Origin: Methanobacterium sp.
Lineage (GTDB): Archaea; Methanobacteriota; Methanobacteria; Methanobacteriales; Methanobacteriaceae
Assembly (NCBI GenBank): GCA_003162655.1
Contig: PMMY01000201.1
Coordinates: 1-5,311, forward strand
Reading direction: 5' to 3'
Length of the DNA stretch: 5,311 nucleotides
Position 1 is the stretch's first letter; every line of letters starts with the position of its first letter. Shown in pieces: positions 1 to 5,311 of this stretch. The position numbers and the translations under genes were made by a program. The notes below the pieces were generated by a model, which worked only from the letters and a program-made list of their open reading frames with translations, was not told the origin of the DNA and ran no database searches.

Positions 1-54
1 TTAATTTGAATTAATTTTAATTGATCAACAAATAGTTATTTATTCCTTCCACTT

Positions 55-104
55 AAAAAAAGTTTTTAATTGAAATTTTTCTAAAAAAGGATAAAAAAAG
101 GATA
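55..104 (-). terminator. T-tract terminator after aglB
   Basis: Reading the minus strand past the aglB TAA, three T-runs follow in quick succession: T7 at 99-93, T6 at 88-83 and T7 at 61-55. There is no GC-rich hairpin. Clusters of U-tracts without a stem are the usual archaeal terminator form. The first two tracts are created by a perfect tandem duplication of an 11-bp unit (AAAAAAGGATA on the plus strand, 83-93 and 94-104). The first T-run starts about 16 nt after the stop codon. This is the only clear sense-direction T-tract cluster in the window outside coding sequence, so it probably ends the transcript that carries aglB, and perhaps topA as well. Confidence 0.75.
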
Positions 105-115
105 AGAGGGTGTAT

Positions 116-2554
116 TTAATATGTTACACCCCAAACCATCACTCCTGGCTGACCATACAATGATTTGAAATGGGTTAAACCCGCACCGCCCTCAAAGAAA
201 AGCTTTGTGAACATGGAGTTTTCAAGTTCCTTATTCATTGCCACTGCAATATAGGTGTCATTCTCATTTATAAGCAGTATTGAGTACTGGCTTGAATTAG
301 ATACAAGTGTTTGAGTTACAGTGTTGTTGTTGATCAATGTTAGTGTGTGTGGTTGTATTACAAGTGAACCATTTCCAGTTTGTAGTTCGTTGGATATTTC
401 ATTTAAAGTCGCTGTTGTGTCGTTGCTGGTTATAGCATTGGTATCTACTATTCCTGCTGAAATATTGTTGGTTCCGTTAGCTTGAGCAACAACTGCATTA
501 CCTCCAATAAGTAATGTTTTATTGTTAACCGTGGTGGAATTCATCTGTGCAGCTAAGTACTGGTAGTTAGTTCCATTGTTACTGGTAAAATTCCAGCTAC
601 CAAAATAAGACCACCATCCTGCTTTTCCAACCATATCTGAACTGGTTATTAATACATCAGGGGTAGGGTTATTCGGATGAGTGTATTGGACTATAGTTTG
701 GGCTTGGTCTGGAGTTAAATTATATTGTGTTGTCATTATGGATATTGCTTGTGTTTTATTCACTCCTAGAATGTTATTAAGTATCTCTGCACTTTTTCCA
801 GTATTATTTGTATAATTATCCAGAGTTAAGGGAGCCATATCCCCACTCGATGCAAGCATTCTAAGTATACCTACTGAAAGTGTTTCATTACTCGTTAAGA
901 GTGCTTTCCCTACCCAATAGGCCCGTGGACTATTCTGAGATGAACCATCAAATGTCACTGGCCTATCAGCCACTGCTGTAAATAGGTGTCCGAAATCCCA
1001 CCATGATGTAATCACTGTATTATTTGATGTGTTATTGTTTATCCATTCAAGTGAAGACACCATGGAATTATCAGTACCCGGAACTACGGTACTTGATATT
1101 CCGTAGGCTGATGTTATCGGTGAAAATACAACGGCAATTACAATTACAGCCATGATTATTTTTTGATAAGAGATGTTCTTAACATGACCCTTTACATAAC
1201 TAAGGAGGATTCCAACAAAGATACCTGCACTGAGAGCTATTGGAAGAGAAAAATTCTCAATAAATCTTACACCCTTGGTCATTGCATAGGCTGTGATCAA
1301 AAGCCATAAAGAAAATAGTACAATGTAAAATATGTAATTCCTCTTTTGGGGTATTTGATCTGGTTTTATTATCTTTGTATCCTTCTCAATCTCCTTTTCA
1401 TCTTCTTTCCTGCGATTCCTTCCCCTTCTCCTAGGTTTTCTAGGTTTTTTATCAGGTACTTCCTTCTTAACTTCTTTAGGCTTTAACTTCCAAATAAGGG
1501 CAATAACTCCAAATATTCCAAATAATAAGGGTAAAAATCCCCCAACACCATTAATAACCTCAGTTATTGAGGGTATCTGTAGTTCTGATACAGATATATA
1601 AACATTTGGATATGATGTTGACTGAACAGCTGACTGAAGTTTAGTTACACCTATTGGTGATTCTAAACCTGAAAAAAGTCCAGATAAGCCTAGGGAAATT
1701 GACATTAGTATCAAACTCAAGACTAAAAATACTACAAATGTGTATATTTCCGGTTTATCATTAAACCATGCCAATTTTCCTTTGAAGTAATCTGATTTGA
1801 TGGGTTTGAAATTGAATAAAAATTTTGAAACAAGTAAGTAGATAACAACAGTGGCTATAATCAGATAAAAGATGTACCACCATCCCTCCCATGCCAATGT
1901 AAATACTAACATTGAAATTGCTGACAAGCTCGCATAGATCGTTCTGGATTTCATGTTCTTAGCAAGAATACTGTAAATAAAGAACATAACAACCAAAAGA
2001 GGTAATAGCATGTTAAACTGGTCAGTATCAAAGAAACCTGCAAATGTGTGTGCAAAGTACGCTGGTGCAAGTCCAACTAATAATCCTGCTGTTATTCCAC
2101 CATAATCGTTAGTAATTCTTCTTATCAACAGATAAGCTGGTATAACTGCTAGGGAAGCAATGAAAGGTGCAATCCAAATTGCAACAGCATTTAAAGGCAC
2201 ATGCTTAAATAGATTAACAAATTTGTATGTGAATGCTGTTAAATAAACTATTAATGGAGGATATTCCGCACTCTGACCCGGTGGATAGGAGGAATGAAGA
2301 TCCCAGTCGGTACCGTTTATCTTGGTATCTCCTAGATATCCATGATTAAGATAATCTTCTGTAAGCCTTAAATTGTAGTAAGAGTCCATCTCACTGAAAA
2401 ATGCCAATCCATTTTGATCCTGATAAAATGATTTTGCTTGGTCTGGTACACCACCTATACTGGCAGCCTCGGCCCTTATTGAAAACACCACTAAAAACAA
2501 TAAAATTATGATTATAAATTTTCTATACTTGTACAGCAGTTCTTTTGCACTCAT
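116..2554 (-). CDS. aglB: STT3/AglB dolichyl-phosphooligosaccharide-protein glycotransferase
   Basis: Catalytic subunit of archaeal N-glycosylation. It moves the glycan from a lipid carrier onto Asn in N-X-S/T sequons of secreted proteins at the outer face of the membrane. Visible family marks are the first acidic motif at residues 55-60 (E-M-D57), the second at 176-178 (D-T-D, within FFDTDQFN), an SVSE motif at 321-324 supplying the conserved Glu of external loop 5, and WWDFG at 518-522, a Phe form of the WWDYG signature that reads the sequon Ser/Thr. A D-M-V-G-K stretch at 640-644 with W648 lies where DK/MI-type helices are expected. About 12-13 hydrophobic segments fill residues 13-485, followed by a soluble exported domain (490-812). 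A very basic loop (356-406) separates two membrane segments. The length of 812 aa fits archaeal AglB. The ATG follows AGGAG by 6 nt. The neighbour upstream is topA, 292 nt away. The family assignment is secure; the native glycan is unknown. Confidence 0.96.
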   Translation of the reverse strand: MSAKELLYKYRKFIIIILLFLVVFSIRAEAASIGGVPDQAKSFYQDQNGLAFFSEMDSYYNLRLTEDYLNHGYLGDTKINGTDWDLHSSYPPGQSAEYPPLIVYLTAFTYKFVNLFKHVPLNAVAIWIAPFIASLAVIPAYLLIRRITNDYGGITAGLLVGLAPAYFAHTFAGFFDTDQFNMLLPLLVVMFFIYSILAKNMKSRTIYASLSAISMLVFTLAWEGWWYIFYLIIATVVIYLLVSKFLFNFKPIKSDYFKGKLAWFNDKPEIYTFVVFLVLSLILMSISLGLSGLFSGLESPIGVTKLQSAVQSTSYPNVYISVSELQIPSITEVINGVGGFLPLLFGIFGVIALIWKLKPKEVKKEVPDKKPRKPRRRGRNRRKEDEKEIEKDTKIIKPDQIPQKRNYIFYIVLFSLWLLITAYAMTKGVRFIENFSLPIALSAGIFVGILLSYVKGHVKNISYQKIIMAVIVIAVVFSPITSAYGISSTVVPGTDNSMVSSLEWINNNTSNNTVITSWWDFGHLFTAVADRPVTFDGSSQNSPRAYWVGKALLTSNETLSVGILRMLASSGDMAPLTLDNYTNNTGKSAEILNNILGVNKTQAISIMTTQYNLTPDQAQTIVQYTHPNNPTPDVLITSSDMVGKAGWWSYFGSWNFTSNNGTNYQYLAAQMNSTTVNNKTLLIGGNAVVAQANGTNNISAGIVDTNAITSNDTTATLNEISNELQTGNGSLVIQPHTLTLINNNTVTQTLVSNSSQYSILLINENDTYIAVAMNKELENSMFTKLFFEGGAGLTHFKSLYGQPGVMVWGVTY

Positions 2555-2558
2555 ATTA

Positions 2559-2565
2559 ATCTCCT
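2559..2565 (-). promoter_or_regulatory. Ribosome binding site of aglB
   Basis: On the minus strand AGGAGAT precedes the ATG at 2554, leaving 4 nt after the motif (6 nt after the AGGAG core). It matches the 3' end of archaeal 16S rRNA and fixes the start at this ATG, whose first residues (basic, then a hydrophobic segment) fit an STT3 N-terminus. Only 5 nt separate it from the inverted repeat at 2571-2592, so folding of the leader could affect its access. Confidence 0.85.
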
Positions 2566-2592
2566 ATTGTTCAACAATTATCAAATTGTTGA
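2566..2592 (-). promoter_or_regulatory. Inverted repeat in the aglB leader (hairpin or operator)
   Basis: TCAACAATT at 2571-2579 and AATTGTTGA at 2584-2592 are perfect 9-bp reverse complements with a 4-nt loop. A second, overlapping palindrome, ATTGTT-c-AACAAT at 2566-2578, shares one arm, so two mutually exclusive pairings exist. The element lies between the proposed transcription start (about 2604) and the Shine-Dalgarno motif. It could act as a DNA operator for a dimeric repressor or as an RNA hairpin influencing translation. The geometry is seen directly; the function is inference. In AT-rich DNA some dyads arise by chance, but 9/9 with a short loop at this position is better than typical. 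Confidence 0.5.
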
Positions 2593-2623
2593 GTATGATT
2601 CAATGATTTGTATACTACATCAT

Positions 2624-2645
2624 ATTATATTTATTGATTTTTTTT
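2624..2645 (-). promoter_or_regulatory. Candidate aglB promoter (A-tract/BRE plus TATA box)
   Basis: On the minus strand an A8 run (2645-2638) is followed by TCAA and then TAAATATA (2633-2626), which resembles the archaeal TATA consensus TTTAWATA with a purine-rich BRE side. A start about 25 nt further on would fall near 2604, giving a leader of about 50 nt that includes the inverted repeat and the ribosome site. The region is so AT-rich that other boxes are possible, and cotranscription with topA is not excluded. Confidence 0.5.
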
Positions 2646-2653
2646 AGAAATCA
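2638..2653. repeat. 16-bp direct repeat, copy 1 (T8-AGAAATCA)
   Basis: TTTTTTTTAGAAATCA on the plus strand is identical to the copy at 2822-2837, 184 bp away in the same spacer. Its first 11 bases (T8-AGA) recur at 5175-5185 upstream of topA. Here it abuts the aglB TATA candidate, so on the minus strand its A8 run may serve as the BRE side. On the plus strand it looks like a T-tract terminator. This copy also carries TGATTT/AAATCA arms (2635-2640, 2648-2653) that could pair. Confidence 0.6.
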
Positions 2654-2678
2654 TCCATAAAATTTAATTTTATAGTTG

Positions 2679-2701
2679 ATCCAATCTTTTTGGATTTTTT
2701 T
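2679..2701 (+). terminator. Terminator-like hairpin plus T7, plus strand
   Basis: ATCCAA (2679-2684) and TTGGAT (2690-2695) form a 6-bp stem with a 5-nt loop, followed directly by a T7 run (2695-2701, first T shared with the stem). In form this is an intrinsic terminator reading plus-strand RNA, although both genes are on the minus strand and no plus-strand gene is visible before it. It could end an antisense or spacer RNA, or be a chance dyad in AT-rich DNA. On the minus strand the same stem is preceded by A's and has no T-run after it, so it does not terminate topA. Confidence 0.3.
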
Positions 2702-2707
2702 AATGAT

Positions 2708-2815
2708 AATAAGAGTTTATTGAATTTAATTTGAATATATAATTTTTAATTTAATTAAATCGATAATATAACAATGAATAAAGAAGTTCTATCTATTTAA
2801 TAAATAACTCTTATT
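2708..2815. repeat. Long-range 10-bp inverted repeat in the spacer
   Basis: AATAAGAGTT at 2708-2717 and AACTCTTATT at 2806-2815 are perfect reverse complements 88 bp apart, both within the topA-aglB spacer. In a readthrough transcript they could close a large loop. The sequence between them is almost pure A/T with no coding potential that I can support. No function is assigned, and chance is a fair alternative. Confidence 0.35.
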
Positions 2816-2821
2816 TTGAAC

Positions 2822-2837
2822 TTTTTTTTAGAAATCA
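2822..2837. repeat. 16-bp direct repeat, copy 2 (T8-AGAAATCA)
   Basis: Second exact copy of TTTTTTTTAGAAATCA, starting 18 nt beyond the topA TAA codon (2849-2847) in the direction of transcription. On the minus strand it reads TGATTTCTAAAAAAAA, so it supplies A's rather than the U's a topA terminator would need. A TATA-like W-rich stretch follows on the minus strand around 2805-2795, so a second promoter for a longer aglB leader is conceivable but weak. Confidence 0.55.
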
Positions 2838-2846
2838 AGCAACTTG

Positions 2847-5144
2847 TTATGGTTTTTTAGTTTTCTTAGCTACAGATTTCTTAGTTTTGGTTTTATTGGT
2901 AGGCTTTTTAGTTTTTTTAACAGCTGTTTTGCCTGTAGCTTTCTTAGCAGCAGCTTTCTTAGCAGTCTTTTTAACTTGATCTTTATCTGTGGTTTTCTTT
3001 TCACCTTCATTTTCTTCTAGTGATTTTGTAAACCGGCACTTAGGGAATCCACTGCAACCAACAAACTCACCATATCGTCCGGATCTTTTAATAAGATCGC
3101 TTCCGCATTCAGGACAAACTCCAACGATTTCATTTGAAGGTTCTCGGTCTTCCTTACCACATTTTGGATCCAAACATGCCCTTTGCCGAGGTTTTCCAAA
3201 CGAAATCAGGGGGAGTCCACATTCTTCACAAGTTGTTTTAAGAACGGTAGCTCCCATGGGCATAGAATAAGTTGATTTACAATCAGGATATCCAGAGCAT
3301 CCAACAAATGTACTTCCTTTTGGTCTATCAATTAAGATAAGGTTTTGACCGCAGTTACATTTTCCTACAACTCTGCTTTCTCTATAAGATCTATAGAGTT
3401 CTTCACCCACTTTAAGCTTGTTATTTTCGATATCATCCAGTATAGAGTTTACTTCGACCTTGGCCCTTTCAATGATCAAGTCTTTGTCCACAGTCCCCTC
3501 CAGAATTTCTTCAAGTTGACTTTCAAATTCCCTTGTGAGCTCTTCACTGGTTATTTTGTTTGAATATTTTTTCAGGGTATCTATAAGGTGTTCACCAAGT
3601 TCGTTAACTTTTATCTTCTTTCCTTCTACATATTTTCGATTGTAAAGTATAGATATTATATTTGCCCTTGTTGATTTGGTTCCCAACCCTCGTTTTTCGA
3701 GTTCTCTGATAAGTGAAGCTTGATTGTACCTTGCTGGCGGTTTAGTTTCCTTCTCTTCACTTCTAATATCCTTAACAGTCAGTGTTTCTCCCTCTTTTAT
3801 TGAGGGAAAAACATCGGCATCAAGTTTTTTGAAGGGGGTGAGATCCATCCATCCCATTTTAGCCATCCTCTTCCTGGAGAAGTTGAAATCCTGATTTCCA
3901 ATTTTGAGGTAAGTTTTCATGGACTCTAAAATTCCATTTTCACCAAATACAGATATAAACCTGTATGTTATGAGTTCGTAGAGCTTACGGTAATCTGTTG
4001 TTAGCTCCTTTGGAAGAACTCCTGTAGGGTGTATGGCAGGGTGAGCTTCATCTGTTTTTTTCCCCTCATTTGGTTTATATGGTTTTTTAAGCTTTGCAAC
4101 TTGATGTTTGAACGAAGCATTATAACTGAGTCTTTTAAGTATTTTTTCGACACCTATGCTTTTTGGGAGTTTCTGTGATGATGTACGTGGATATGATGTA
4201 AAACCTTCAGTGTATAGGTTTTGTGCGATCTGCTGTGTCTTTTTAGGACTGAATCCAAAGATTGCGTATGCCTCAGATTGTAGGGAACCTAGGTCGAATG
4301 GGAATGGGGGTGTTTTTACAGTTTCTTTGAGATCAATGCTGTCAATTAATGCATCTTTACCTTCGCAGTCTGCAAATATTTCGTCTGCAACATTCTTATC
4401 AAATATCTTACCCGCTTTGTGATCTGCTGTAATACCTTCTTCTATGTCTGGGACTTCTAGATCAGCTTTTATCACCCAATATGGTTCGGGTATGAACTTT
4501 TGGATCTCCTTCTCTCTTTCGACAAGTATAGCCAGGGTTGGTGTTTGAACACGGCCTGCAGAAAGCTGTATATAGCGTTTAGTGGCCTGCATAACTGAAT
4601 CTGTAAGGGACTTGGATATGTTTACACCAAAAAGAAAATCAAGAACATGCCTTGCAATACCACTGTCAACTTGGTTAAAGTCTATGTCCATTGGATTTTC
4701 ATAAGCTGCAGTTATGTCCTCGTCTGTGAGAGTTGAAAATTTCATTCTCACAGCATTGTCGAAGCTTTTTTCACCGCAAGCGTACTTCATTGCATTGTAA
4801 CCTATTAGAGTACCTTCTATATCGTAATCGCATGCATGCACAAATCTGTCAGCATTTTTTGAGAACTTTTTTATGGCATCGACATAGTCTTTAACATACT
4901 TCTTCTGTTTATCCTTCTCGTAGAGTGGAACCCACTCAACATCAAATAACCGACCCTGTTTTTTATTTCGGGGTGCAAGTGAATACAAATGACCTACTGC
5001 AGCCAGAACAGTAGTTTTATTACCATTTTCCTCAAATTCATAGTACGAAACTTTTTTATATTTCTTTTTTACTGAATTTTTTGAAAGAGCCGAAGATATC
5101 TTCTCAGATGCCTTTGGTTTCTCGCATATTATGACTTCATGCAT
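2847..5144 (-). CDS. topA: DNA topoisomerase I (type IA, archaeal TopA)
   Basis: Type IA topoisomerase that cuts one DNA strand through a 5'-phosphotyrosine link and relaxes negative supercoils in the cytoplasm. The TOPRIM domain (about 1-150) shows E8 in ICEKP and D106/D108/E110 in CDYDIEG, the Mg2+-binding acidic set. SAGRVQTPT (195-203) and AHPAIHPT (367-374, with H372) are conserved cleavage-core motifs. The active tyrosine is Y318 in [15 protein letters not shown] (486-494) is the archaeal form of the GxGxxST motif. Three Cys4 zinc modules follow: C596/C598/C616/C622, C639/C642/C657/C662 and C677/C680/C697/C703. After about residue 710 comes a tail of Lys, Ala and Thr (20 Lys in the last 45 residues). 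The ATG is preceded by GAGTGAT, and the [11 protein letters not shown]-terminus is typical of the family. All catalytic residues are present and the frame is open throughout. aglB follows on the same strand after 292 nt. Confidence 0.97.
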   Translation of the reverse strand: MHEVIICEKPKASEKISSALSKNSVKKKYKKVSYYEFEENGNKTTVLAAVGHLYSLAPRNKKQGRLFDVEWVPLYEKDKQKKYVKDYVDAIKKFSKNADRFVHACDYDIEGTLIGYNAMKYACGEKSFDNAVRMKFSTLTDEDITAAYENPMDIDFNQVDSGIARHVLDFLFGVNISKSLTDSVMQATKRYIQLSAGRVQTPTLAILVEREKEIQKFIPEPYWVIKADLEVPDIEEGITADHKAGKIFDKNVADEIFADCEGKDALIDSIDLKETVKTPPFPFDLGSLQSEAYAIFGFSPKKTQQIAQNLYTEGFTSYPRTSSQKLPKSIGVEKILKRLSYNASFKHQVAKLKKPYKPNEGKKTDEAHPAIHPTGVLPKELTTDYRKLYELITYRFISVFGENGILESMKTYLKIGNQDFNFSRKRMAKMGWMDLTPFKKLDADVFPSIKEGETLTVKDIRSEEKETKPPARYNQASLIRELEKRGLGTKSTRANIISILYNRKYVEGKKIKVNELGEHLIDTLKKYSNKITSEELTREFESQLEEILEGTVDKDLIIERAKVEVNSILDDIENNKLKVGEELYRSYRESRVVGKCNCGQNLILIDRPKGSTFVGCSGYPDCKSTYSMPMGATVLKTTCEECGLPLISFGKPRQRACLDPKCGKEDREPSNEIVGVCPECGSDLIKRSGRYGEFVGCSGFPKCRFTKSLEENEGEKKTTDKDQVKKTAKKAAAKKATGKTAVKKTKKPTNKTKTKKSVAKKTKKP
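2850..2984 (-). repeat. Low-complexity lysine-rich 3' end of topA
   Basis: This encodes the last 45 residues of TopA, which contain 20 Lys, 8 Thr, 7 Ala and a single acidic residue, in AKK/TKK-like units. At the DNA level a 14-bp direct repeat (AGCTTTCTTAGCAG on the plus strand, 2937-2950 and 2952-2965) sits 15 bp apart, so it is in frame by five codons. The layout suggests growth by replication slippage. A basic DNA-binding tail of this kind is known from some other topoisomerases I (for example mycobacterial), where it helps hold DNA. That role here is inference. Confidence 0.8.
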
Positions 5145-5148
5145 TTAT

Positions 5149-5155
5149 ATCACTC
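5149..5155 (-). promoter_or_regulatory. Ribosome binding site of topA
   Basis: On the minus strand GAGTGAT lies 4 nt before the ATG at 5144. GTGAT matches the 3' part of the archaeal GGAGGTGAT Shine-Dalgarno complement. It supports this start and argues against a leaderless topA transcript. Confidence 0.7.
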
Positions 5156-5174
5156 GTAATCTGTTTAAATAAAA

Positions 5175-5185
5175 TTTTTTTTAGA
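5175..5185. repeat. Partial third copy of the T8-AGA element
   Basis: TTTTTTTTAGA on the plus strand repeats the first 11 bases of the two 16-bp spacer copies. It lies 31-41 bp upstream of the topA ATG. On the minus strand it reads TCTAAAAAAAA and is followed by a T/A-rich stretch. A shared position upstream of both genes hints at a common promoter-associated A-tract, but a homopolymer core makes chance recurrence easy. Confidence 0.35.
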
Positions 5186-5195
5186 TTGAATAACC

Positions 5196-5206
5196 ATTTA
5201 ATTTTT
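5196..5206 (-). promoter_or_regulatory. Candidate topA promoter, proximal
   Basis: On the minus strand AAAAATTAAAT (5206-5196) looks like a purine-rich BRE joined to a weak TATA box. Transcription would start near 5173 and give a short leader of about 28 nt containing the ribosome site. It is weaker in consensus than the distal box at 5276-5286, but its spacing to the start codon is more usual. Confidence 0.3.
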
Positions 5207-5275
5207 CAATGTATTGTATGATAATTATTACATAACAACTGAAACTAATTTAATATTTTTAATAAGTAGACTTTG

Positions 5276-5286
5276 TATATTTAAAA
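5276..5286 (-). promoter_or_regulatory. Candidate topA promoter, distal
   Basis: On the minus strand TTTTAAATATA (5286-5276) contains TTTAAATA, a near-perfect archaeal TATA box. A start about 25 nt on (near 5255) would make a leader of about 110 nt. The flanking DNA to the window edge (5293-5309) is an AT-alternating run that could also hold a box for a divergent plus-strand gene beyond the window. The rest of 5145-5311 shows no gene. Confidence 0.4.
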
Positions 5287-5311
5287 GCATGGACATATAT
5301 ATAATATACTT

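Overview
The window is an AT-rich stretch of archaeal chromosome carrying two complete genes, both on the minus strand: a type IA DNA topoisomerase (topA, 765 aa) followed downstream by the STT3-type oligosaccharyltransferase of archaeal N-glycosylation (aglB/stt3, 812 aa). An STT3 with ~12-13 membrane segments and a large exported C-terminal domain, an archaeal TopA with three Cys4 zinc modules, TATA-like boxes in the spacers, Shine-Dalgarno motifs matching the archaeal anti-SD, and T-tract (hairpin-less) termination all indicate a methanogen-like euryarchaeon. From memory, the order topA then STT3 is that of Methanothermobacter and relatives, so a low-GC, probably mesophilic Methanobacterium-like organism is the best guess. 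The genus is inference.

Layout from right to left, in transcription direction. Positions 5311-5145 form the topA 5' region, with two possible TATA boxes and a GAGTGAT ribosome site. topA occupies 5144-2847 and ends in a 45-residue lysine-rich tail. The 292-nt spacer at 2846-2555 contains no U-tract in the sense direction for topA. It does hold an aglB promoter candidate, a perfect 9-bp inverted repeat just upstream of the aglB ribosome site, a repeated T8 element, and a terminator-like hairpin plus T7 that reads in the opposite (plus) direction. aglB occupies 2554-116 and is followed at 115-55 by a clear multi-T-tract terminator that includes a perfect 11-bp tandem duplication.

The two proteins have unrelated jobs: DNA topology in the cytoplasm, and transfer of lipid-linked oligosaccharide to secreted proteins at the outer face of the membrane. 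Their adjacency probably reflects an old conserved order rather than a shared pathway. The coding content is ordinary core-genome content. I see no mobile element, CRISPR array, tRNA or rRNA, and no previously undescribed multi-gene system. What deserves a second look is the structured spacer, the sequon density of the transferase itself, its highly basic cytoplasmic loop, and the H1-like tail of the topoisomerase.
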